Shown: piece after piece, positions 1 to 7,565 of the stretch
Layout of the letters: the number at the start of each line of letters is the position of its first letter
Numbering within the stretch: the stretch's first letter is position 1
Assembly (NCBI GenBank): GCA_036788195.1
Contig: DAIQNX010000042.1
Location: 1 to 24,784 of the forward strand
Source of the DNA: CALFXN01 sp937957815
GTDB taxonomy: Bacteria > Synergistota > Synergistia > Synergistales > Aminobacteriaceae
Reading direction: 5' to 3'
Length of the DNA: 24,784 nt
The notes under the pieces: model-generated
Told to the model about the DNA's origin: nothing
The model's database searches: none
The model's input: the letters and a program-made list of their open reading frames with translations, nothing else
Program-made: the position numbers and the translations under genes

Positions 1-1
1 C

Positions 2-388
2 GAGTTCGAGGACCTGGAACAGGAGGGGTATCTCGCGCTGATCCGGCTGCTTTCCCGCTGCCCCCCGGAGGAGCCGCTCCCGAAATTCCTGAAAATGCGC
101 CTGCCGGCCATGGTACGCGACGCGGCGGAGCGGATGCGCTCCAGAGCGAGCGTGAATGTCGACGACCTCGAGGGGACCGAAGCGGAACCCTGGTGTCCGC
201 CCGGTGAGACCGGAGAATCGCCGCTCTTCGGACGATTGCTTTCGGGAGAGGATCTGGACATCGTCCGCCGGCTCGCCGAAGGATGGTCGCAGGCCGACAT
301 CGGACGCGGACTCGGGGTATCGCAACAGGCGGTGAGCGCGCGTCTGCGCCGGATACGTCCGATGCTCCGCCCTCTCCTTTTCGAATAG
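2..388 (+). CDS. Sigma-70-like regulatory protein, 5'-truncated
   Basis: The frame is open from the window edge to the TAG at 386-388, leaving 128 residues; the true start lies upstream. The first visible residues (EFEDLEQEGYLALIRLL) resemble sigma-70 region 2, which binds core RNA polymerase. The C-terminal part, with LAEGWSQADIGRGLGVSQQA followed by an Arg-rich helix, looks like the region 4 helix-turn-helix that reads the -35 element. Between them lies an acidic, proline-containing linker, so this would be a short two-region sigma factor or a derived DNA-binding protein. An ATG at 95 lies inside the frame but has no convincing ribosome binding site and would remove the region 2-like part. 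A hairpin terminator follows the stop. Its target genes cannot be inferred. Family assignment is moderately sure; the role is unknown. Confidence 0.6.
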   Translation, partial: EFEDLEQEGYLALIRLLSRCPPEEPLPKFLKMRLPAMVRDAAERMRSRASVNVDDLEGTEAEPWCPPGETGESPLFGRLLSGEDLDIVRRLAEGWSQADIGRGLGVSQQAVSARLRRIRPMLRPLLFE

Positions 389-407
389 ACTGAACGGACA
401 TGAAATC

Positions 408-458
408 AGGCCGGGGAGATTCTTTTGCCATGTAGGCGAAAGGCCTCCCGGCCCTTTT
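408..458 (+). terminator. Rho-independent terminator after the sigma-like gene
   Basis: GGCCGGGGAG (409-418) pairs with CTCCCGGCC (445-453), with one bulged base, and a TTTT run follows at 455-458. An inner helix (TTTTGCC with GGCGAAA, one G-T pair) extends the structure. It separates the sigma-like gene from the HD-GYP gene. Confidence 0.75.
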
Positions 459-485
459 CATGTGTTCCGGAACTCCCGAAGCGCG

Positions 486-491
486 TATAAT
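486..491 (+). promoter_or_regulatory. Candidate -10 element of the HD-GYP gene
   Basis: A consensus TATAAT stands 31 bases before the chosen ATG, just after the preceding terminator. The matching -35 region (about 463-468, TGTTCC) is poor, so this is a -10 call only. Confidence 0.45.
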
Positions 492-522
492 CTATAAAAG
501 GAATCGCTGGAGGGACTTTCGG

Positions 523-2856
523 ATGTCCATTCGATCGAAGCTCTGGATGCTCGCGCTCGGAATATGCGTCGCCGTGATGGGGATGTCTGTCCTGACGTAT
601 TTCTGGGTCAGCGATCTCTTCGGTCGCCGCCTGGAGGAAGCGGGGCTCGCGTCGGCGCGCGACGGCGCCGACGCGATCACCGAGTACTTCGAAAAGCTCC
701 GGGTTCTCACGGAGAACGTCGCGGTCGCGACATCGTTTCATCTGGCGGAGCCGGCCCTCGCGATGCGACGCGACGATCACGTCGAGACTCTGATGTCCTC
801 GTTCCTCGAACGGCATATCGGCGCCGGAATTCAGGACATCTTTGCCGGACTCGAGTCGGACGGCTCGTTCGCGGACGGGTCCCGCTGGCGCGAACCCGAA
901 GGCTACGACTGCAGGAAGCGTCCGTGGTACCGCCAGGCCGCCGACTCGGGGCGTACCGTGGTTACGAAGCCCTATCTCGACCTGATCACCAGAAAAAACG
1001 TTCTCTCCGTCACGACCCCAGTCCGTTCCGCCGATGGCGCGCTGCTCGGCGTCGCTGGAATCGACGTCGACATGCAGCGCCTTCAGACGCTCGTTTCGCC
1101 GCGGCGCGTCTTCGGATCGGGCTTCGGCATCCTGATCGGCGGCGACGGGACGATCCTCGCCGCTCCGTATCCGGAACTCGTGCTGTCCACGAACATCCTC
1201 GACCGGGATTTCGCCGAAAAAGACTTCCGGCTCGCGGGAGAACGCATGCTCGACGGAACCTCCGGAAGCGCGGATGTGCCGTTCCGGGGGCAGCGATGGC
1301 GGCTTTTCTTCCATCCGTGCGGGAAATTCCCGGGATCGACGGAACGTCTTTCGTTCGGTCTTCTTTTTCCGGAACGCGAGCTTCTCTCGCTCGCCCGCGA
1401 TGTCGCTTTCCTGCACATGGGGGGCGGACTGATGGCGCTTTTCCTCGTCCTGCTCGTGATCATCCCGACAGCGATGGGAATCTCGAAGGCATTCACCGGA
1501 CTGCAAAAGACGTCCGAGAAGATCGCGTTGCAGTTCTCGCCGAAGCGTGATCTCGCGGAAGCCGCGCTCTCGCTCACGATGCTGCACCAGTCCGTCGTCG
1601 AACAGAAGCGCCGGACGGGAATCTCGGAACTTTCCTCGTTCCTCGGAGGGCTCGAATCCGCGCTGAACGCGATCTCCGGACAGCAGGAAGAAATATCGGC
1701 GCTCACCGAAGAGACCATGGCCATGAACGACGAGCTGATCCATGCGAACGAAGCCCTTCGCAGGCGCGAGGATATCTGGTCGCGTACGCTCGAAGTGGCC
1801 GTCGCGATTTCGAGCCCCGGCGAGTTCGAAGACAAGCTCCACTCCATCGCGGAGACGATCCGGCAGGTGACGGGCGCGTTCGGCGTCCTGATCGCGCGCA
1901 TCGACGGCGATGTCGCGATCAGCCTCGCGACGGCGGGATACCGCAACCAGATGGTTTCGCCGACCGCGCCGCTCGACGGGACGGTCGTCGGGCGCGTCGC
2001 GAGGACGGGGTTGCCGGCATGGGTCGAACGCGTCGATCGCGATCCCGAATATTTCCCCGTCAATCAGGCGGTCCAGTCCGAGGTCGAACTGCCGCTTTCG
2101 GAAATCGGGAAGGTCATCGGAGTCCTCGAGCTGGCCTTCGACCGCAGGACGCCGCGCAACGAAGAACTCCTGCAGACGCTGCACCCCGTCGCGTCGGCCC
2201 TCGCGGGCCTCATCGGCGCCGAGTACTTCCACCGCGAGATTCTCGACTCGTACCGCTACCTGGCAGAAAAACTCCAGTCCGTCACGGGAATCCACCACTA
2301 CGAGACCGCGGAGCACACCGACCGCATCGGCGCCTATTCGCGGCTCGCGGCGGCGTGGTTCGGCCGGACCAAGGACGAGCAGGAAAATATCTTCGTTTTC
2401 GCGAGGCTTCACGACCTCGGCAAGCTTCGGGTTCCCGTCGAAATTCTCGCCAAACCGGGGCCGCTCACGGCCGAAGAGATGGATGTCGTCAGGAGGCACC
2501 CCGAGTGGGGCAGGGAACTTCTCGGCGACGCCAGCTGGCTCGATATGGCGCGCAGGATCTGCATGACGCACCACGAAAAATGGGACGGTTCGGGATATCC
2601 GTTGGGGCTTCGCGGCGAGGAGATTCCATGGGAGGGGCAGATCGTCGCGCTCGCCGACATCTACGACGCGTTGCGATCTCCGAGGGCCTACAAGCAGGGG
2701 ATGACTCACGGAGAAGCCTGCCGGATCGTCATCGAGGGCGACGGCAGAACGATGCCCGGCCACTTCAGTCCGAAGGCGCTCGCGTTCTTCCGCGAGCGCA
2801 ACGCGGATCTCGACCGTATCTTCTCCGAATCGATCCGGAAAACGAAGACGGTCTAG
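523..2856 (+). CDS. Membrane dCache-GAF-HD-GYP protein (c-di-GMP phosphodiesterase)
   Basis: The 777-residue protein should hydrolyse the second messenger cyclic di-GMP in response to an external ligand. The ATG at 523 has GGAGGG at 509-514; the frame continues to an ATG at 460, but that lies at the terminator and lacks a binding site. Order seen: TM helix near residues 5-28; periplasmic dCache domain with RPWY at 133-136; second TM near 300-325; coiled coil; GAF domain about 415-575; HD-GYP domain from about 590. The catalytic signature is complete: HD at 630-631 in LHDLGK, HHEKWDGSGYP with the GYP triad at 691-693, and DIYDAL. Y128, R133, W135, Y136, D153 and D181 fit the dCache amino-acid-binding motif as I recall it, so an amino acid is a possible ligand. 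It may reduce c-di-GMP seen by the PilZ protein at 7008. Its stop overlaps that of the convergent gene. Confidence 0.93.
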   Translation: MSIRSKLWMLALGICVAVMGMSVLTYFWVSDLFGRRLEEAGLASARDGADAITEYFEKLRVLTENVAVATSFHLAEPALAMRRDDHVETLMSSFLERHIGAGIQDIFAGLESDGSFADGSRWREPEGYDCRKRPWYRQAADSGRTVVTKPYLDLITRKNVLSVTTPVRSADGALLGVAGIDVDMQRLQTLVSPRRVFGSGFGILIGGDGTILAAPYPELVLSTNILDRDFAEKDFRLAGERMLDGTSGSADVPFRGQRWRLFFHPCGKFPGSTERLSFGLLFPERELLSLARDVAFLHMGGGLMALFLVLLVIIPTAMGISKAFTGLQKTSEKIALQFSPKRDLAEAALSLTMLHQSVVEQKRRTGISELSSFLGGLESALNAISGQQEEISALTEETMAMNDELIHANEALRRREDIWSRTLEVAVAISSPGEFEDKLHSIAETIRQVTGAFGVLIARIDGDVAISLATAGYRNQMVSPTAPLDGTVVGRVARTGLPAWVERVDRDPEYFPVNQAVQSEVELPLSEIGKVIGVLELAFDRRTPRNEELLQTLHPVASALAGLIGAEYFHREILDSYRYLAEKLQSVTGIHHYETAEHTDRIGAYSRLAAAWFGRTKDEQENIFVFARLHDLGKLRVPVEILAKPGPLTAEEMDVVRRHPEWGRELLGDASWLDMARRICMTHHEKWDGSGYPLGLRGEEIPWEGQIVALADIYDALRSPRAYKQGMTHGEACRIVIEGDGRTMPGHFSPKALAFFRERNADLDRIFSESIRKTKTV

Positions 2857-4523
2857 GTGTCTGTGCCCCTCCGCCATCCGGCCTCGGGGGGAAAGATCGC
2901 GCGCAGTTCGCGTTCCCAGGAACCGGAGAGAACGCATTGCGTCGTATCCGTTCCGACCACGACGAGGCGCGCGGCGTTCTGCTGCGCGTCCGACAGGACC
3001 GGGCGCCCCGCGCATTCCAGGATCGTGCAGTCGCTTCCCGTCTCGAGAACGTCCGCGTACGCTCGGTCGATCTCGCCCGAAACGACCCTTTCGACGTCGA
3101 GAATCTTGCCCGCAGCGAGAGACGGCTCTTCGTACGAACGACTCCTGAGCGCCGTGGCCGCCGCGACGCTCAGCGTCTCGAGAAGCGTCACGTCGCCGAA
3201 TTCGGTCCCCGTCACCGCGTCCGAAACCGCCGCATACCCCAGAAGTCTTCCCTGATCCCAGAAGAGAAAGAAATATTCCATCGAGTCTTTGTCCGGAACA
3301 TCCGCAAGTCCGCGGACCCCAAGGCTCCTGAAGTAGTCGTCCGCGAGCGGCGCGGGCAGCGACGGGGGCGTTTCGCGGTCTTCGGCGAGCAGGACCGGAA
3401 ACGCCTGCGGGACGCCGACGGCGACCGTTCGGCCGTCCTCGCGCTTCGCGAAGCGCACGTATCCGCCCGCGCGGGGCTGCCAGATCACGAGATGGACGGT
3501 CCGCGCCTGCGACATCTCGGCGAAGATCTCGAGAATCAACAGGAAGAGCGACTCCTTGCCGTGTTCCTCCATCATCCGGAGCGTCGCCTGGTGGAGGCTT
3601 TCGAGCCCGAACGCCTTCCGCGAGACCTCGGCGAACGCGGCCTCGCGTTCGCCCGAGAGGCACGAGAGCGACAGGGCCTTCGCCGAGACGTTCCCGAGCA
3701 GCTCGAGGAAGTTCATGTCCTCCTCCGTGACCTCGCGCTCCCACGCGAGAAGACAGTACACGCGGTTCTTGCACCCGGGAATCGGGAGGAGCACCGAGTA
3801 GTCCTTCGAGAGAAGATCCGAGTTCCGCTCCCCGAGGAGATCCCTGTGGGCCACGTCGATGCGTACCGGAACCGGCGAGAGGATCGGATCGCGGAAGAGG
3901 CCGACGCGTTCGATCGCGGGAGTTCCGTCCCCTTCCTTCGCCGAAAACGCCGCGCCGTCGTCGAGAAGCACGGCGATCCGGGATGGGAAGAGGCTTTCGC
4001 GGAGGACGTCCGAGAGGAACGCGATGAAGTAGTCGATCGGCATGGGCTCGAAAACGGAAGCGAGCGTGCTCTTCGTGGCGAGGATCATGTAGGCGAGCCG
4101 GGAGAGGCGTTCCTCGACGCGGTTCCGCCGGAGCGAATCCTGCCAGAGCCCAACGAGCGCCGCCGCGGGCCTGAGCTGCTCGAGAAGGTTCTCCGAGGGG
4201 TCCTGGCCGAGAAGGACGAACAGCTTCCAGTCGATGCCGCTCAGCCGGACGACGCAGGGCCACATCCCTTCGCTCCGGGCGAGATCGACGCGCGCTCCCG
4301 TCTCGGCGGCGGAACGGGGCGGGAAGAGCTCCTGAAGCTGCCCGGAGAGACGGCGCATATGCAGGCTCGACGTCGTGGTTCCGATGCCGTCCAGAATGAC
4401 GAGATCCTCGCCTTCGGGCTGGACGATCAAAGCCGAGGATACCTCCGCGGCCAGGACATCCGACAGGAGATTCAGCGCTCCCCCGTTCAGGATGAATTCG
4501 ACTCTCTCGTAGAGGTCCCGCAT
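2853..4523 (-). CDS. Multi-GAF-like cytoplasmic protein of unknown function
   Basis: The 556-residue protein has no signal peptide, TM helix or recognisable output domain. The ATG is preceded on its strand by GGAAGGAGTG, a strong binding site. I see three GAF-like stretches: residues about 1-140, 165-300 (ending in a helix after LAWEREVTEEDMNFLELLGN) and 310-490 (with a strand near EYFFLFWDQGRLLGYAAVSD and a helix near LLETLSVAAATAL). The C-terminal 70 residues end in LSGSWERELRAIFPP, echoing LSGQLQELFPP of the N-terminal module, which suggests an internal repeat. It could be a small-molecule or protein-binding scaffold acting with the HD-GYP protein or the chemoreceptors next to it; this is inference from position. 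No motif allows a function call. Confidence 0.75.
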   Translation of the reverse strand: MRDLYERVEFILNGGALNLLSDVLAAEVSSALIVQPEGEDLVILDGIGTTTSSLHMRRLSGQLQELFPPRSAAETGARVDLARSEGMWPCVVRLSGIDWKLFVLLGQDPSENLLEQLRPAAALVGLWQDSLRRNRVEERLSRLAYMILATKSTLASVFEPMPIDYFIAFLSDVLRESLFPSRIAVLLDDGAAFSAKEGDGTPAIERVGLFRDPILSPVPVRIDVAHRDLLGERNSDLLSKDYSVLLPIPGCKNRVYCLLAWEREVTEEDMNFLELLGNVSAKALSLSCLSGEREAAFAEVSRKAFGLESLHQATLRMMEEHGKESLFLLILEIFAEMSQARTVHLVIWQPRAGGYVRFAKREDGRTVAVGVPQAFPVLLAEDRETPPSLPAPLADDYFRSLGVRGLADVPDKDSMEYFFLFWDQGRLLGYAAVSDAVTGTEFGDVTLLETLSVAAATALRSRSYEEPSLAAGKILDVERVVSGEIDRAYADVLETGSDCTILECAGRPVLSDAQQNAARLVVVGTDTTQCVLSGSWERELRAIFPPEAGWRRGTDT

Positions 4524-4623
4524 GTCCGTTCACTCCTTCCCCATCATTGTATGTATGGTAGCGCAAGTCGTGCGATGGCGCCAGATCTCCGACCGGATAC
4601 GTATCGGTTCATTTTTTTCAAGC

Positions 4624-4651
4624 TTGTCTTTTATCCCCGTCGTCGTAGAAT
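4624..4651 (+). promoter_or_regulatory. Promoter of the first chemoreceptor gene
   Basis: TTGTCT (4624-4629) and TAGAAT (4646-4651) are separated by 16 bases, and a T7 tract lies just upstream (4612-4618). The spacer end and -10, CCCGTCGTCGTAGAAT, recur almost unchanged before the second receptor gene and the PilZ gene. The predicted start gives a leader of about 55 bases. Confidence 0.6.
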
Positions 4652-4711
4652 GCTCTTGAGGGGAAAATTGCCCCAGACATCATACATTTCAGGGAAGAAC
4701 GGTGATAGCGC

Positions 4712-6832
4712 ATGAACAAACTCGGAACGAGAATACTCGCGATCGTGCTCGTGTTGCTGCTCGCGTCGTCGGGGATCGTGGCGTTCTACGCGCTCCGCGT
4801 GAGCACGGAGCAGATGACCGTCGCCGCCGCCGACTACGAGGGGGCGCTCGCGAAGGCCACGGCCGAACAGCTCAACGATACCTTCGACCGCTTCAGCGGC
4901 ATCCTCGTGGCCATGAACGCGCTCGTACGCACGCGGATCAACGTCACTGAGACCAATGTCGGCGTTCTCGACGTCCTCGTGGGGCAGTTCGCCGCGGCGA
5001 ACGGGAAGTTCATCTCGGACCTCGGAACCCAGGCCGCGGAGATCACGGACGTCTACGTCTACTTCAACCCGGAGATCACGAAGAAGGACCAGCCGAACGT
5101 CATCACGTACGCGCGCAATTTCGAAAAGGGATTCTTCACGTTCTCGGACGTCTCGCCCTACACGTCGAAGGAGCTTCTGGACCGGAAGAACGCGGTGACG
5201 AACTGGTTCTGGAAGTGCCTCGACACGAAGGGGGCCTTCTGGGGCGACCCGTACGTCCGTGAGGGGAAGGAGCTCGTGAACTACTCGCTCCCGGTGACGA
5301 ACTCGGAAGGGGCGATCATGGCCGTTGTCGGGATGACGTTCGACTACTCGTTCGTGCGGAAGGCGGTCTCCGCCGTGAAGATCTACAAGAGCGGCTACGC
5401 GTTCCTGCTCAACCAGGACATGCGGTACATGGCGCATCCGACGCAGAAATTCGACGGTCCGACGATGCGCGAAGCCCAGAACGGAGCGTTCAAGGGACTC
5501 GCGGAGAAAATGCTCGCGGAGAAGCGCGGACGATACGACTACGTGTGGGAGGGAGTCTCGAAGACGATGACGTTCGAGACGCTGAAGAACGGCTACATCG
5601 TCAGCATGGCGTCGTCGAAGGCCGAATCGCTCGAAGGGGTATCGCAGATCCGCAACGCGGTATTCGCGGGCTCGGCGGTCATCCTCGCGGTGGCGGTCGT
5701 CATCATGATCTTCTTCGCGCGGAGCCTCTCGAAGCCGCTGGAGAACGCGGTGAGGCAGGCGAAGAAGATCGCCGAGACGGGAGACCTCTCGAAGGAAGTC
5801 GCGGTCGACACGTCGATCGTCGAGATCCGTCAGGTGGCCGAGGCCGTCAACGAGATGGTCCGCAGCGTGGACGGAGCCGTGAGGTCGATCCTGGACGTTG
5901 CGCAGCGGACGCTCTCCCGCGCGCAGGACCTTTCGGCGGCGTCGGAGCAGTCGGAAGCGTCCGCGAAGGAAGTTCTCGAAATGGCGGGACGCGCGGCGCG
6001 GAACACGCAGGACTCTGCGGCGGCGGTCCAGCAGGCCAACGCGGGAGTGGAGGAAGTCTCGGCGGGGGCGCAGGCCGGGGCGAAGGCTGCGGCGGCGGCG
6101 AGCGAACGGACGGCGGAAATCGCGAAGGCGACGGAAAAGGGAGGCGACGCGGTCGACGAGATGGCGCAGCTGATCTCGCAGGTCAGCACATCGGGCGACC
6201 AGGTGGGAGCGGCGATAGCGGCGCTGGCGAACACGGTATCGGGAATCAGCGGCTTCGTGGCGACGATCACCCAGATAGCGGACCAGACGAACCTGCTTGC
6301 GCTCAACGCGGCGATCGAGGCCGCGAGGGCCGGAGAGGCGGGACGTGGCTTCGCGGTCGTGGCGGAAGAGGTCAGGAAACTCGCGGAAGACTCCAACAGG
6401 GCGGCTGCGGAAGTGGGCAAGCTGATCGGCGACATCTCGAACCGGACGGACGCGGCGACGCGGGACCAGAAGGGATCGGCGGAGAAGGTGGCGCAGCTCG
6501 TGGAACGCGCGCGGGAGACGAAGGCGGCGATAGACGACGTCGTGGCGAAGGTATCGGTGATCACGGAGAACGTGCAGTCGATCGCGGCGACGATGCAGGA
6601 GCAGTCGGCGTCGAGCCAGGAGATGACGGCGGGGATGGACCACGTCGCGAAGTCGGGACAGGAGATCGCGGAGCAGATGGAGGCGATCAACGCGTCGGTG
6701 ACGGAACAGAGCCGCGCGACGCAGTCGATCGCGGAGTCGGCGCAGGAGATGGTGGCGCTCGGCGAGGAGCTCCAGAAGGCCGTCGCGCGCTTCACCCTCG
6801 CGCAGTCCTCCGGCGGACTCGTCGCTAAGTAG
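4712..6832 (+). CDS. Methyl-accepting chemotaxis protein, copy 1
   Basis: A 706-residue transmembrane chemoreceptor that would control CheA kinase in response to a periplasmic ligand. Seen in order: TM1 residues about 7-28, dCache-type sensor about 35-300, TM2 about 315-336, HAMP about 337-390, then the long helical signalling domain with the conserved hairpin tip near 518-545 (ADQTNLLALNAAIEAARAGE). There is no C-terminal CheR-tethering pentapeptide; it ends SGGLVAK. GGTGAT at 4701-4706 matches the extended anti-Shine-Dalgarno sequence. The sensor lacks the RxWY signature found in the other two dCache proteins here, so its ligand is probably different. The protein is identical to the one at 7566 except Lys instead of Arg at residue 3. 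No che kinase or adaptor gene is in the window. Confidence 0.95.
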   Translation: MNKLGTRILAIVLVLLLASSGIVAFYALRVSTEQMTVAAADYEGALAKATAEQLNDTFDRFSGILVAMNALVRTRINVTETNVGVLDVLVGQFAAANGKFISDLGTQAAEITDVYVYFNPEITKKDQPNVITYARNFEKGFFTFSDVSPYTSKELLDRKNAVTNWFWKCLDTKGAFWGDPYVREGKELVNYSLPVTNSEGAIMAVVGMTFDYSFVRKAVSAVKIYKSGYAFLLNQDMRYMAHPTQKFDGPTMREAQNGAFKGLAEKMLAEKRGRYDYVWEGVSKTMTFETLKNGYIVSMASSKAESLEGVSQIRNAVFAGSAVILAVAVVIMIFFARSLSKPLENAVRQAKKIAETGDLSKEVAVDTSIVEIRQVAEAVNEMVRSVDGAVRSILDVAQRTLSRAQDLSAASEQSEASAKEVLEMAGRAARNTQDSAAAVQQANAGVEEVSAGAQAGAKAAAAASERTAEIAKATEKGGDAVDEMAQLISQVSTSGDQVGAAIAALANTVSGISGFVATITQIADQTNLLALNAAIEAARAGEAGRGFAVVAEEVRKLAEDSNRAAAEVGKLIGDISNRTDAATRDQKGSAEKVAQLVERARETKAAIDDVVAKVSVITENVQSIAATMQEQSASSQEMTAGMDHVAKSGQEIAEQMEAINASVTEQSRATQSIAESAQEMVALGEELQKAVARFTLAQSSGGLVAK

Positions 6833-6837
6833 ACCCG
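4712..6837. repeat. Near-identical direct repeat, copy 1 (chemoreceptor gene)
   Basis: This 2126-base tract matches 7566-9691. I find two differences: position 4719 (A against G at 7573, Lys to Arg) and 4754 (T against C at 7608, silent). Identity stops sharply at the start codon and five bases after the stop codon. Confidence 0.93.
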
Positions 6838-6868
6838 ATACGCCGACACAGGAAACGATTTTTTTCGG

Positions 6869-6902
6869 AAAGGGCCCCTGTGGATATCTGCGGGGGCCTT
6901 TT
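6869..6902 (+). terminator. Rho-independent terminator after chemoreceptor copy 1
   Basis: GGGCCCC (6872-6878) pairs with GGGGGCC (6892-6898), followed by TTTT (6899-6902). It ends the first receptor transcript about 40 bases after the stop. Confidence 0.8.
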
Positions 6903-6960
6903 GTGCTTCCGAAACACAAAAAAAACCGTTTTTTTCTTTTGTCTATTGAGTCTATTTTGT

Positions 6961-6978
6961 CCCGTCATCGTATAGAAT
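6961..6978 (+). promoter_or_regulatory. Promoter-like element of the PilZ gene
   Basis: CCCGTCATCGTATAGAAT resembles the element before both chemoreceptor genes, with two extra bases before GAAT. A good -35 is not evident; A8 (6918-6925) and T7 (6929-6935) tracts upstream could act as an UP-like element. Confidence 0.45.
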
Positions 6979-7007
6979 AGTGATGGTTGCGGGAAAGGGG
7001 AGACTTC

Positions 7008-7421
7008 ATGAAGCCGGACAACTATCGCGGGCCGGACAAGCGGCGTTTCTTCAGGGCGGAATGCCGCCTGAACACTGAATTCCAGATTCTGGACCCTGCG
7101 TTCGACGGCATATGGGATCCCCTCAGGCGCGCCGTCTCTGCCGATGTCCTCGATCTCAGCGTCGCGGGGATGAAGATCCGCTTCATTCCCCCGTCATGGG
7201 CGGATCCCGCCGACGGCACGGGCTTCGAATGGATGGAATGCGCCTTTCGCTTCATGATGAAGGGATCCTATCTCGTTCTGCCGGGACATATGCTCCGGAT
7301 CTACGAACGGTACGGAAACACGTGCGTGACGGGGGTCGAGTTCGCGCCGCTGCCGCCCGACGAACAGTTCCGGATCGTGGAGCTTTTCGCCGAGTTTCGC
7401 CGGCGGCTCGCGGGGAACTGA
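7008..7421 (+). CDS. Single-domain PilZ protein (c-di-GMP receptor)
   Basis: The 137-residue soluble protein is a stand-alone PilZ domain. It carries the two ligand-binding signatures: the RxxxR box within DKRRFFRAEC near the N terminus and DLSVAG (D/NxSxxG) about 40 residues later. PilZ domains of this type bind a c-di-GMP dimer and pass the signal to flagellar, polysaccharide or other partners. ATG 7008 is chosen because GGGAAAGGGGAG ends six bases upstream; a TTG at 6987 in the same frame lies inside that site. It sits alone between the two identical receptors and has its own promoter-like element, so it may link c-di-GMP to motility. No effector domain is present, so it must act through a partner. 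Confidence 0.88.
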   Translation: MKPDNYRGPDKRRFFRAECRLNTEFQILDPAFDGIWDPLRRAVSADVLDLSVAGMKIRFIPPSWADPADGTGFEWMECAFRFMMKGSYLVLPGHMLRIYERYGNTCVTGVEFAPLPPDEQFRIVELFAEFRRRLAGN

Positions 7422-7461
7422 CGTCCACATTCGGAATGGATTCGCCGCCGGATGCAGTTCG

Positions 7462-7489
7462 TTGTAATTTACCCGTTTCGTCGTAGAAT
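7462..7489 (+). promoter_or_regulatory. Promoter of the second chemoreceptor gene
   Basis: TTGTAA (7462-7467) and TAGAAT (7484-7489) with 16-base spacing repeat the layout of the first receptor promoter, including TTTA and CCCGT in the spacer and CGTCGTAGAATG at the -10. Confidence 0.6.
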
Positions 7490-7565
7490 GAAGCATGAAG
7501 AAGAAAGAAACAGCGTTTCTTTGTCCTGATCTCATCATTATACGAAGAAAGAGCGGTGATACCGG

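Noticed and set aside
406..4566. Very long open frame on the minus strand opposite the HD-GYP gene and through the GAF-like gene
   Set aside because: It is rich in Arg, Gly and Pro, has no domain, and is opposite or out of frame with genes having clear domains and binding sites. Long antisense frames are expected at high GC.
4599..4618. Hairpin-like ACCGGATAC/GTATCGGT followed by a T7 tract, as a terminator
   Set aside because: The stem is short with a bulge and a four-base loop, and no plus-strand gene ends upstream; the T tract is better placed as part of the receptor promoter region.
2019..4715. Plus-strand frame of 898 codons covering the end of the HD-GYP gene and the antisense of the GAF-like gene
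   Set aside because: No domain, low-complexity Arg-rich translation, and it conflicts with two well-supported genes.
5545..6828. Plus-strand Gly/Arg/Asp-rich frame inside the receptor (also at 8399-9682)
   Set aside because: Shifted-frame shadow of the methyl-accepting signalling domain; low complexity and no separate binding site.
4631..6919. Minus-strand frame of about 760 codons opposite chemoreceptor copy 1 (and its twin at 7194-9497)
   Set aside because: Arg/Leu/His-rich translation without motifs, present only because the codon bias of the receptor removes antisense stops; duplicated because the receptor gene is duplicated.
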